Origin: DASXTS01 sp036505275
Lineage (GTDB): Bacteria > Actinomycetota > Actinomycetes > Mycobacteriales > Pseudonocardiaceae
Length of the DNA stretch: 10,005 nucleotides
Direction of reading: 5' to 3'
NCBI GenBank assembly: GCA_036505275.1
Contig: DASXTS010000003.1
Coordinates: 1-10,005 of the forward strand
Part shown: positions 1-5,476 of the stretch, piece after piece
How the letters are laid out: each line of letters starts with the position of its first letter
Numbering within the stretch: the first letter of the stretch is position 1
Notes under the pieces: generated by a model
Seen by the model: the letters and a program-made list of their open reading frames with translations, nothing else
Told to the model about the DNA's origin: nothing
Database searches by the model: none
Made by a program: the position numbers and the translations under genes

Positions 1-142
1 GCGGCGACCCACCGACCATTACCCGCCCACCGTCGTAGCGGCGCACCGAGCCGTCCAGCGCCAGCCTGGCGCCGGCCGGCAGCGGCGCCGTCTGTGGCGC
101 CGCCACCGGCGCCGGCACTGACGCCGGCACTGACGCCGTCAC
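1..142 (-). CDS. mftF: MftF N-terminus, mycofactocin glycosyltransferase (partial, runs off left edge)
   Basis: Partial gene: only the first ~47 codons are present and the frame is open to base 1. The minus-strand frame after the SDR stop reads LPAGARLALDGSVRRY followed by DGGRVMVGGSP. This matches the usual MftF N-terminus (LPxGf.v.LD..vR...gG..L.GGSPtRlLRL) just before the GT2 domain. MftF adds the beta-1,4-glucose chain to premycofactocin. Gene order after mftD supports the call. The start is uncertain: GTG codons in this frame lie at 142, 130, 118 and 106 (first base), none with a clear Shine-Dalgarno, so translation is probably coupled to the SDR, whose stop is 24 bp upstream of GTG 142. 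The first in-frame upstream stop is the SDR's own TGA. The residues before LPAG are a low-complexity V/P/A tract built from DNA repeats. The rest of the protein cannot be judged. Confidence 0.72.
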   Translation of the reverse strand, partial: MTASVPASVPAPVAAPQTAPLPAGARLALDGSVRRYDGGRVMVGGSP

Positions 143-170
143 TGGCAGGCCGTCACTGGCGGGCCGTCAT
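114..170. repeat. Short tandem repeats at the SDR/mftF junction
   Basis: Two blocks lie side by side. GGCACTGACGCC occurs twice in exact tandem (114-125, 126-137). A 14-bp unit CCGTCACTGGCRGG occurs twice with one mismatch (136-149, 150-163), and a third copy is cut off at 164-170, where it overlaps the SDR stop codon. The repeats cover the possible mftF starts and encode a V-P-A-S/T low-complexity leader. They look like replication slippage at a gene boundary, and copy-number change could shift which GTG is used. Confidence 0.8.
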
Positions 171-955
171 GCCGTGAAGCCGCCATCCGCGTGCACCACG
201 GTGCCGGTGATCGCCGAGGCGTCCGCCGAGCACAGCCAGCACACCACCGCGGCGATCTCGTCCGGCTCCAGCAGGCGCTCGATGAGCTGGTGGTCCACGA
301 AGTGCTCAACCGACTCCAGGTCGTACAGCCTGGCCGACTCGGCGAGCATGTCCGTCCTCGTCGAGCCGGGCGAGACCGCGGTGGCGCTGATCCCGGTGCC
401 GCGCAGATCGTGGGCCAGCCCCCTGATCAGCCCGACCACCGCGTGCTTGGCCGCGGTGTAGCCAGCCAGGTGCCGAAGGCCGCGGTGGGCGGCCGAGGAG
501 GCCAGCGCCACGAACCGGCCGTGCCGGGGCAGCGGCCGCCGCAGCATCGCCGGCACCGCGGCCCGCGCCAGATTGGCCACCCCGTGCACGCCCACCCCGA
601 ACAGCACGTCCCACTCGTCGTGGGTGCTCTCCCACAGCGGCCGGCCGCCGGCCATCACGGCCGCCGCGGCGACCGCCGCGTCCAGGCCGCCGAACTCTTC
701 CTCGGCCAGCGCCACCGAGTGAACCAGCACGGACTCGTCCTGCACATCGCCGCACACATCGAACACCTGGCCGGGATACTGGGCGGCCAGGGCGGCCAGC
801 TCGGCGCGGTCGGCCATCGGGTACGGCACCCGCGGGTCGTTCGAGCACCGGTCGACCGCAATGACGCCCCAGCCGTCCTTGGCCAGCCGCCGGACCGTGG
901 CCGCGCCGATCCCCCGTCCGGCGCCGGTGACCACGGCCGACCGCTGCACGTTCAT
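167..955 (-). CDS. Mycofactocin-associated SDR family oxidoreductase
   Basis: A 262-aa short-chain dehydrogenase, probably an NAD(P)-dependent alcohol or carbonyl oxidoreductase that hands electrons to mycofactocin. The Rossmann motif TGAGRGIG is at residues 10-17, and S153, Y166 and K170 (YTAAK) form the catalytic site. PGSTRTDML and a final GG complete the fold. After the second strand there is an inserted segment (about residues 33-58, DPRVPYPMADRAEL onward). This is typical of MFT-linked SDRs, in which the insert buries the nicotinamide cofactor. I place it in the second MFT-associated SDR subfamily. Two usual motifs are altered: NNAG is replaced by an Ala-rich stretch (AAAAVM), and the tetrad Asn after the WD motif appears to be Gly (VGVHG). 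The start at 955 (MNVQRSAVVTG) is preferred over a longer upstream frame because GGAGGGGG sits 10 nt before it (966-973) and family members begin close to the Rossmann strand. The gene is 7 bp downstream of mftD, in the mft operon. Substrate unknown. Confidence 0.88.
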   Translation of the reverse strand: MNVQRSAVVTGAGRGIGAATVRRLAKDGWGVIAVDRCSNDPRVPYPMADRAELAALAAQYPGQVFDVCGDVQDESVLVHSVALAEEEFGGLDAAVAAAAVMAGGRPLWESTHDEWDVLFGVGVHGVANLARAAVPAMLRRPLPRHGRFVALASSAAHRGLRHLAGYTAAKHAVVGLIRGLAHDLRGTGISATAVSPGSTRTDMLAESARLYDLESVEHFVDHQLIERLLEPDEIAAVVCWLCSADASAITGTVVHADGGFTA

Positions 956-962
956 CGCGGTG

Positions 963-2132
963 CTACCCCCTCCGGAAGCCGTCCGGGACGACGATGTCAC
1001 TCGGGCCGAGCTCGCGCACCGAGGAGCGGCCGAGTCCGAGCAGCGCGGAGTCGATGCCGCCGCGCAGGATCTCGAGCACGTTGTGCACCCCGGTCTCGCC
1101 GCCGGCGGCGAAGCCCCACAGGTACGGCCGGCCGATCATTACCGCCTTGGCACCGAGGGCGACCGCCTTGACCACGTCGCCGCCGCGGCGCACCCCGCCG
1201 TCGAGCAGCACCTCGAGCTGGTCACCCACCGCCTCGGCGATGCCGGGCAGGACGCGGATGGCCGCCGGGGTGCTGTCCAGGTTGTTGCCGCCGTGGTTGG
1301 ACACCGAGATCGCGGTGGCGCCGATGTCCACCGCGCGCCGCGCGTCGTCGACCCGCATGACGCCCTTGAGCAGGAAGGGGCCGCCCCACTGCTGGCGCAG
1401 CCAGGCGAGGTCCTGCCAGGTGGGCAGCGGGGTCTGCATCCACTCGTAGTAGGCGCCGAAGAAGGTCGGGCCCTTCTCGCCGGGATCGACCAGGTTCGGT
1501 GTGGTCAGGTCGGGCAGCTTGCCGGTGCGCAGGAAGGTGGCCAGCCAGCGCGGCTTGGTAACGACCTGCGGGGCGAACCGCACCATGGTCTTGAGGTCGA
1601 CCTTCTCCGGCAGCGGGGGGCTGCCCCAGTCCCGGCGGGTGGCGAACGTCCAGTCCAGGGTGACGATCAGGCCCTTGGCGCCGGCCCGCTTGGCCCGGTC
1701 CAGCCGCTGCGCGATCCGCTCCTTGGTGCCCAGCCAGTACACCTGGAAGAAGGTCTTCGGGTTCGCCGCGATCACCTCCTCGATCGGCTTGGACCCGAAG
1801 GAGGACAGCCCGACGGCGGTACCGGACTTGGCCGCGGCCCTGGCCACGGCGACCTCGCCGTCCGGGTGCACCGCCTGCACCCCGGTCGGGGACAGGATCA
1901 CCGGCAGGGAGATCTCCTGGCCGAGCACCGTGGTGGACTGGTCGCGGGTGGCCGGCAGGTCGGCGATACCCGGCAGGAAGCCGAGCTCACCGAACGCTGC
2001 GACGTTGTCGTCAAGGGTCAGGCCCTGCTCGGAGCCGGCGAGCAGGGCCATGTACACAGATCTGGGCACCCGTTTCTTCGCCCTGCGCTGGCCCTCGGCG
2101 ACGGTTTCGAACCAGTTCCTCGTGCTTGCCAT
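963..2132 (-). CDS. mftD: Pre-mycofactocin synthase MftD (FMN-dependent alpha-hydroxy-acid dehydrogenase family)
   Basis: 389 aa, full length for the family. MftD is an FMN enzyme that oxidatively deaminates the cyclised Val-Tyr product AHDP to the alpha-keto amide premycofactocin (PMFT), creating the redox centre. It shows the TIM-barrel pattern of lactate oxidase/LldD: LPVILSPTGVQAVHPDGE near residue 75, FFQVYW near 130, the K of LLKG, the catalytic-His motif SNHGGNNLD (H280), and the FMN phosphate-binding LLDGGVRRGGDVVKA and IGRPYLWG. The usual HGGR substrate-carboxylate Arg is Asn (N283), as expected of MftD rather than a true lactate dehydrogenase. A strong Shine-Dalgarno (AGGAAGG, 2142-2148) lies 9 nt before the ATG. 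It is 29 bp downstream of mftC and 7 bp upstream of the SDR. Automatic pipelines often call this gene lldD. Confidence 0.95.
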   Translation of the reverse strand: MASTRNWFETVAEGQRRAKKRVPRSVYMALLAGSEQGLTLDDNVAAFGELGFLPGIADLPATRDQSTTVLGQEISLPVILSPTGVQAVHPDGEVAVARAAAKSGTAVGLSSFGSKPIEEVIAANPKTFFQVYWLGTKERIAQRLDRAKRAGAKGLIVTLDWTFATRRDWGSPPLPEKVDLKTMVRFAPQVVTKPRWLATFLRTGKLPDLTTPNLVDPGEKGPTFFGAYYEWMQTPLPTWQDLAWLRQQWGGPFLLKGVMRVDDARRAVDIGATAISVSNHGGNNLDSTPAAIRVLPGIAEAVGDQLEVLLDGGVRRGGDVVKAVALGAKAVMIGRPYLWGFAAGGETGVHNVLEILRGGIDSALLGLGRSSVRELGPSDIVVPDGFRRG

Positions 2133-2141
2133 GGTGATCTT

Positions 2142-2148
2142 CCTTCCT
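2142..2148 (-). promoter_or_regulatory. Ribosome binding site of mftD
   Basis: Minus-strand AGGAAGG lies 9 nt upstream of the mftD ATG (2132) in the 29-bp mftC-mftD gap. It fixes the start and indicates independent ribosome loading on the enzyme gene. Confidence 0.8.
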
Positions 2149-2161
2149 CAGGCGTGGCGGA

Positions 2162-3334
2162 TCAGCCCAACCCGGCGAGTGGGCTGGTGTCGCACGGGCG
2201 GTCCGGCCGCCGCGCCGACGGCATGCCGAGCCGCACCGGGGCGGCCCGGGAGTGGTCCTTGTCCGGCCGCGGCGGTGCGCCGCCCGCTCCCGCGCCGACC
2301 AGGGCGAGCGCCCGTTCGGCGTTGCCCTTCACACACTCGGGGTCGGGGCCGTCCAGCGGTAGGCCGGTGAAGAACTTCGCGGCCATGCAGCCGCCGCGGC
2401 AGGAGTCGAAGGCCGAGCAGGACGCGCACGCCCCGCCGGTCTGCGGCCGGCGCAGGTCGGCGAACAGCGACGAGGTGCGCCACACCGAGCCGAACCCGGC
2501 CGCGCGCACGTTGCCGGCCTTGAACGCGTCGTGAATCGCGAACGGGCAGGCGTACACGTCGCCAACCGGGTCGATCAGGCACACCACGCGCCCGGCGCCG
2601 CACAGGTTCAGCCCGGGCAGCGGAGTCGAGCCCAGGGCGTTGAGGTGGAAGAACGAGTCACCGGTCAGCACGTCCTCGCCGTGCTCCAGCAGCCATTGGT
2701 AGATCAGCAACTGCTGTTCGGCGGTCGGATGGAGCTCGTCCCACACGTCGGCGCCGCGCCCGGAGGGCCGCAGCCGGGTGATCCGCAGCTGCGCGCCGAA
2801 CCGGTCCGCGATCGCCTTGAACTGGTCGAGCTGCGGCACGTTGTGCCTGGTCATCACAACGGAGATCTTGAAACCGGCGAAGCCGGCCGCGGCGAGGTTT
2901 TCCATCGCGGCCATGGCCATCGCATACGACCCTGGCCCGCGCACCGCGTCGTTGACCTCCGGTGTCGCCCCGTCCATGGAGATCTGCACGTCCACGTAGT
3001 CGGTGGCGGCCAGCGACCGCGCCCGCTCCGGGCTGAGCCGGACACCGTTGGTGGAGAACTTCACCCCGACGTAGTGCCCGACCGCGTAGTCCAGCAGGTG
3101 CCAGAAGTCCGGCCGCACAGTGGGCTCGCCGCCGCCGATGTTGACGTAGAACACCTGCATCCGCTGCAGCTCGTCGATCACCGCCTCGCACTCCGCGGTG
3201 GTCAGCTCGCGCGGGTCGCGGCGGCCGGAGGAGGACAGGCAGTGCGTGCACGCCAGGTTGCACGCGTAGGTCAGCTCCCAGGTCAGGCAGATCGGCGCGT
3301 CCAGCCCGTGCTGGAAGTGGTCGACGAGCTTCAT
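2162..3334 (-). CDS. mftC: Mycofactocin radical SAM maturase MftC
   Basis: 390 aa. MftC is a radical SAM/SPASM enzyme that oxidatively decarboxylates the C-terminal Tyr of MftA and then cross-links it to the penultimate Val. The radical SAM [4Fe-4S] motif CxxxCxxC is C25/C29/C32 (YACNLACTHC), GGGEP is at 67-71 (SAM binding), and STNG and QISMDG lie on the following barrel strands. The C-terminal SPASM region carries C245, C252, C263, then C303, C306, C312, C316 (CASCSAFDSCRGGC) and C334, enough for two auxiliary clusters. The last ~40 residues are a Pro/Arg/Ala-rich tail. It needs MftB to present the MftA leader, consistent with mftB lying 43 bp upstream. The ATG at 3334 has only a weak G-rich element upstream (GGGGAC), preceded by a small hairpin in the gap. 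All key residues are present and the enzyme appears intact. Confidence 0.97.
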   Translation of the reverse strand: MKLVDHFQHGLDAPICLTWELTYACNLACTHCLSSSGRRDPRELTTAECEAVIDELQRMQVFYVNIGGGEPTVRPDFWHLLDYAVGHYVGVKFSTNGVRLSPERARSLAATDYVDVQISMDGATPEVNDAVRGPGSYAMAMAAMENLAAAGFAGFKISVVMTRHNVPQLDQFKAIADRFGAQLRITRLRPSGRGADVWDELHPTAEQQLLIYQWLLEHGEDVLTGDSFFHLNALGSTPLPGLNLCGAGRVVCLIDPVGDVYACPFAIHDAFKAGNVRAAGFGSVWRTSSLFADLRRPQTGGACASCSAFDSCRGGCMAAKFFTGLPLDGPDPECVKGNAERALALVGAGAGGAPPRPDKDHSRAAPVRLGMPSARRPDRPCDTSPLAGLG

Positions 3335-3360
3335 CGGTGGTGTCCCCGATCTCTCGCGGT

Positions 3361-3376
3361 GATCTCTGATGAGATC
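3361..3376. promoter_or_regulatory. Hairpin and GATCTCT repeats in the mftB-mftC gap
   Basis: The 43-bp gap between mftB and mftC holds the perfect inverted repeat GATCTC-TGAT-GAGATC (6-bp stem, 4-nt loop). The word GATCTCT also occurs three times at near-regular spacing (3348, 3361, 3373). In the operon mRNA the hairpin forms just after the mftB stop and about 26 nt before the mftC start. It could stabilise the upstream mftAB message or lower mftC output, so that precursor exceeds enzyme. Function is inferred; only the repeats are seen. Confidence 0.4.
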
Positions 3377-3377
3377 T

Positions 3378-3671
3378 CTACCGGGCCTGGATGGTGCCCG
3401 CGGACAGCAACCCGGCCAGTGCGGCGGTGTATCGGGCCCGCTGCCCGGCCGGCACCCCCACGGCGTCCAATGTGGACGGCACGTCGGGGTGGTCGGCCAG
3501 CTCGCCGACCACCCTGACCAGCTCGGGGGTCTTGAGGAACGACAGCCGCCTGGTGGCGAAGTCGTAGACCAGTGCGCCGAACGGCTCGGGCCGCAGCGAC
3601 ACGGTCGGGCTCAGCCGGTACGGCCGGCCGGGGTCGAACCGGCCGGCCGCGCCACTGTCCTCAGTAGACAC
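3378..3671 (-). CDS. mftB: Mycofactocin precursor-binding chaperone MftB (RRE, PqqD-like)
   Basis: 97 aa. MftB is the RiPP recognition element that binds the MftA leader peptide and delivers it to MftC. The conserved MftB block RPYRLSPTVSLRPEPFGALV then YDFATRRLSFLKTPELVRVV covers about residues 16-57, with the rest helical, as in PqqD-type winged-helix proteins. The only usable start is GTG at 3671, inside the last codons of mftA: the two genes overlap by 11 bp in different frames, and no ATG or GTG occurs between it and the conserved block. No clear Shine-Dalgarno stands at the usual distance (an AGGAGG inside mftA is 21 nt away), so translational coupling to mftA is likely and would tie the amount of MftB to that of its ligand. 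The first ~15 residues are not conserved-looking. Confidence 0.93.
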   Translation of the reverse strand: MSTEDSGAAGRFDPGRPYRLSPTVSLRPEPFGALVYDFATRRLSFLKTPELVRVVGELADHPDVPSTLDAVGVPAGQRARYTAALAGLLSAGTIQAR

Positions 3672-3777
3672 CGCACATGCCGTCGATCGAGACCTCCTCG
3701 ACCAGCAGGTCGTCCTCTACCTGCTCGACGTCAACCTCGGGCACGGCCTCGACCTCGACCTTGACCTGCTCGCTCAT
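3661..3777 (-). CDS. mftA: Mycofactocin precursor peptide MftA
   Basis: A 38-aa peptide beginning MSEQVKVEVE, very acidic (Glu/Asp/Val-rich), and ending IDGMCGVY. The ending is the conserved MftA signature; the final Val-Tyr is the core that MftC, MftE and MftD turn into premycofactocin. The acidic leader, with LLVEEVSIDG just before the core, is the part bound by MftB. The start is ATG 3777 with GAGGAG 7 nt upstream (3785-3790). It is the first gene of the minus-strand operon, overlaps mftB by 11 bp and is divergent from mftR. It is too short for ordinary ORF cut-offs and is easily missed. All core residues are intact, so the cluster should make cofactor. Confidence 0.97.
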   Translation of the reverse strand: MSEQVKVEVEAVPEVDVEQVEDDLLVEEVSIDGMCGVY

Positions 3778-3784
3778 CTCGTCG

Positions 3785-3790
3785 CTCCTC
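3785..3790 (-). promoter_or_regulatory. Ribosome binding site of mftA
   Basis: Minus-strand GAGGAG, 7 nt before the mftA ATG at 3777. Good match and spacing; it decides the start of this very small gene. Confidence 0.8.
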
Positions 3791-3836
3791 GCGGTATGTG
3801 TGCTGAGTTGTGCTGCTACGGTCGTGGTGACGACGG

Positions 3837-3858
3837 TATTGGCACCGAGTGCCGAATA
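3837..3858. promoter_or_regulatory. Candidate MftR operator in the mftA-mftR divergent region
   Basis: The 89-bp region between mftA (3777) and mftR (3867) must hold divergent promoters. It contains the inverted repeat GGCAC-CGA-GTGCC (3841-3853), flanked by TATT on the left and AATA on the right (one base out of register). This gives an imperfect palindrome of about 22 bp just upstream of the mftR Shine-Dalgarno. A second, weaker repeat, GTCGT-GGTG-ACGAC, lies at 3821-3834. Placement and symmetry suit a TetR-family operator that controls mftA and autoregulates mftR. I could not identify -35/-10 boxes with confidence. Confidence 0.5.
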
Positions 3859-3866
3859 GGAAGGTC

Positions 3867-4127
3867 ATGACCGCGGAACTGGCCGATCGTCATCAAGACC
3901 CGTCCGTTCGGAGAGGGCGACGGCGCTCGACCAGCCGGGTCGAGCTCGAGCAGGTCGCCTTCGACCTGTTCGCGGACAAGGGTTTCGAGGAGACCACGGT
4001 CGACGAGATCGCCGCCGCGGCCGGCATCAGCCGGCGCACGTTCTTCCGCTACTACGAGTCCAAGAACGACGTGGTGCTGGACGACGCAATGGCCAGTCTG
4101 GCCGCCGGATTTCGGGACGTCGCCTGA
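3867..4127 (+). CDS. mftR: MftR-like TetR regulator, truncated to its DNA-binding domain
   Basis: 86 aa from ATG 3867, which has AGGAAGG just upstream (an earlier GTG at 3849 falls inside the putative operator and lacks a ribosome site). The protein holds a basic N-terminus (GRRRSTSRVELEQVAFDLF), the TetR helix-turn-helix (VDEIAAAAGI at 45-54, SRRTFFRYYESK at 55-66), and stops about 20 residues later. These features match MftR, the repressor of mft operons, which is normally ~190-200 aa with a C-terminal ligand domain reported to sense acyl-CoA. That domain is missing, and the 119 bp before the next gene are too short to hide it in another frame, so this is a real deletion rather than one sequencing error. 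It could be a ligand-blind DNA-binding protein, a decaying gene, or dependent on another partner for dimerisation (TetR proteins dimerise through the lost domain). Divergent from mftA, as is usual for mftR. Confidence 0.8.
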   Translation: MTAELADRHQDPSVRRGRRRSTSRVELEQVAFDLFADKGFEETTVDEIAAAAGISRRTFFRYYESKNDVVLDDAMASLAAGFRDVA

Positions 4128-4131
4128 CCGC

Positions 4132-4153
4132 CCGGGTAGTTGGCCCTACCCGG
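4132..4153. terminator. Stem-loop after mftR (possible terminator)
   Basis: A perfect 8-bp inverted repeat, CCGGGTAG / CTACCCGG, with a 6-nt loop (TTGGCC) starts 5 bp after the mftR stop. It is GC-rich and the first structure downstream of the gene. The T-rich tail is poor (ATCAATCCTTT), which is common for actinobacterial terminators. It could separate mftR from the dehydrogenase operon; alternatively it is part of that operon's control region. Confidence 0.5.
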
Positions 4154-4183
4154 ATCAATCCTTTGGTCCCGAGTATCGGCGAC

Positions 4184-4205
4184 CCATTGGGGTTAGCCTC
4201 AATGG
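4184..4205. promoter_or_regulatory. Near-perfect palindrome upstream of the iron alcohol dehydrogenase
   Basis: Arms CCATTGGGG and CCTCAATGG (one mismatch in 9) flank TTAG. The element ends 41 bp before the GTG start at 4247. A further imperfect repeat, GGTCCCGA / TCGG-C-GACC, abuts it at 4165-4184. A dyad in this position suits an operator for the response regulator encoded two genes downstream, or for MftR. It could also fold in RNA as a leader hairpin. The regulator assignment is inference. Confidence 0.45.
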
Positions 4206-4233
4206 CACGTTCCGACCGCCGCCCGACCGATGC

Positions 4234-4240
4234 GGAGGAG
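4234..4240 (+). promoter_or_regulatory. Ribosome binding site of the iron alcohol dehydrogenase
   Basis: GGAGGAG, 6 nt before GTG 4247. It fixes the start there rather than at the earlier in-frame codon at 4163, whose extra 28 residues are not family-like and would be encoded across the palindrome. Confidence 0.85.
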
Positions 4241-4246
4241 CTCCCC

Positions 4247-5476
4247 GTGCCTTACCTGACCACTACCGCGCCGGCCACCGAGCTGGCTGGTCCGATGACG
4301 TCCGGTCGCGACGGTCATAACGCCGCGGCCAGGGTGGCCAAGTTCCACGCGCCGGAGATCGTGTTCGGTCCCGGCTCGCTGGCCGAGATCGGCCACTGCG
4401 CGTTGCGGGTGGGGGCGCGCCGGCCGTTCCTGGTCACCGACCGCGGCATCGAAGAAGCCGGCTGGGTACACGAGGCGGTCAGCCACCTCGGGGAGGCGGG
4501 GCTGCGCCCGATGGTGTGGTCGGACGTCACGCCCAACCCGAAGGACCACGAGGTGGAGGCGGCCTACCAGCACTACGCCGCCAGCCGCTGCGACGTGATC
4601 ATCGCGGTGGGCGGCGGCTCGTGCATCGACGCGGCCAAGGGCGTCGCGATCCTGTCCAGCAATGGCGGCGCGATTCTCGACTACGCCGGCGTCGACATGG
4701 TCAGCCAGCCCATTCCACCGTTGGTGATGGCACCGTCCACGTCCGGCACCGGCGCGGATGTCTCCCAGTTCGCGGTGATCACCGACACCGCGCACCGCAC
4801 CAAGATCACCATCATCAGCCGGACCATCGTCCCGGAGATCTCCATCGTCGACCCGCGGCTGCTGATCACCATGCCGGAGGGCCTGAACGCGGCCACCGGC
4901 CTGGACGCGCTCACTCATGCCATCGAGGCGTTCGTGTCACTGGCGCACAACCCGCTCACCGACCGGCATGCGCTGCACGCCGCACACCTGGTCACCAGCA
5001 ACCTGCACCAGACCATGCTGCAACCGAGGCAAGCCGAGCCGCGGATCGGCATGGCGCAGGGCGCGCTGGAGGCCGGCATGGCGTTCACCAACGCGATCCT
5101 CGGTATCACGCACGCCATGAGTCACCAGGTCGGCGGCCTGCTGGACGCGCCGCACGGGGTGTGCAACGGCGTGCTGCTGCCGCACACGATCCGGTTCAAC
5201 GCCGCGGCCGAGCCGGACCGGTTCGTGCCGTTGGCCGCGGCGGCCGGCATCGACGTCGCCGGCAAGCCAGCCGACGAGGTGGCCGAGCTGCTGGCCAGCC
5301 TGGTCCGCCGGCTCGCCGACGACGTCGGGGTGCCGAAGGGGCTGGCCGACCTCGGCGTCACCGAGGCGGACATTCCCACCCTGGCCAGGACCACGCTGTA
5401 CGACGCCTGCCTTGCCACCAACCCGCGGGAAGCCGATGCCTCGGACATCGAGGCCCTGTTCCGCGACGCCCTGTGA
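4247..5476 (+). CDS. Group III iron-dependent alcohol dehydrogenase (Mno/MDO or ErcA-like, mycofactocin-linked)
   Basis: 409 aa. A metal- and NAD-dependent alcohol dehydrogenase that would oxidise a primary alcohol or diol to the aldehyde. The NAD-binding motif VGGGSCIDAAKG lies near residues 120-132, MAPSTSGTGADVSQFAVITD follows, and the Fe(II) ligands are D220 and H224 (LDALTH), H289 (GITH) and H303 (APHG), with H293 also conserved. ADVSQFA and PHGVCNG resemble methanol:NDMA oxidoreductases (MDO/Mno) and the ErcA group more than FucO. MDO-type enzymes keep NAD(P) bound and need an external acceptor, and mycofactocin is needed for methanol growth in mycobacteria; the adjacent mft operon supports the same role here. 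It is the first gene of an operon with the sensor kinase (18 bp gap) and response regulator. The start is GTG 4247 with a strong ribosome site. Substrate is unproven: methanol, ethanol, 1,3-propanediol or similar. ErcA-type proteins can also be regulatory, so that alternative stands. Confidence 0.9.
   Translation: MPYLTTTAPATELAGPMTSGRDGHNAAARVAKFHAPEIVFGPGSLAEIGHCALRVGARRPFLVTDRGIEEAGWVHEAVSHLGEAGLRPMVWSDVTPNPKDHEVEAAYQHYAASRCDVIIAVGGGSCIDAAKGVAILSSNGGAILDYAGVDMVSQPIPPLVMAPSTSGTGADVSQFAVITDTAHRTKITIISRTIVPEISIVDPRLLITMPEGLNAATGLDALTHAIEAFVSLAHNPLTDRHALHAAHLVTSNLHQTMLQPRQAEPRIGMAQGALEAGMAFTNAILGITHAMSHQVGGLLDAPHGVCNGVLLPHTIRFNAAAEPDRFVPLAAAAGIDVAGKPADEVAELLASLVRRLADDVGVPKGLADLGVTEADIPTLARTTLYDACLATNPREADASDIEALFRDAL

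Noticed and set aside
153..170. ATG at 170 (overlapping the SDR stop as ATGA) as the mftF start
   Set aside because: This frame ends after five codons (M-T-A-R-Q-stop); the MftF-like sequence is in another frame.
956..1000. Longer SDR start (15 extra residues, MTSSSRTASGGG...)
   Set aside because: It overlaps the end of mftD and lacks family similarity; GGAGGGGG supports the start at 955.
963..2132. Annotation as L-lactate dehydrogenase (lldD)
   Set aside because: The HGGN substitution and the position after mftC identify MftD.
861..2534. 557-codon plus-strand open frame opposite mftD and mftC
   Set aside because: It is the antisense shadow of two well-supported genes with high third-position GC; its translation is His/Gly/Arg/Pro-rich and matches no family I know.
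3778..3866. Specific -35/-10 promoter boxes between mftA and mftR
   Set aside because: Several weak matches exist, but none has both acceptable hexamers and 16-19 bp spacing, so none is reported.
4163..4246. Longer start for the alcohol dehydrogenase (28 extra residues)
   Set aside because: It covers inverted repeats of the control region and lacks a ribosome site; GGAGGAG precedes GTG 4247.
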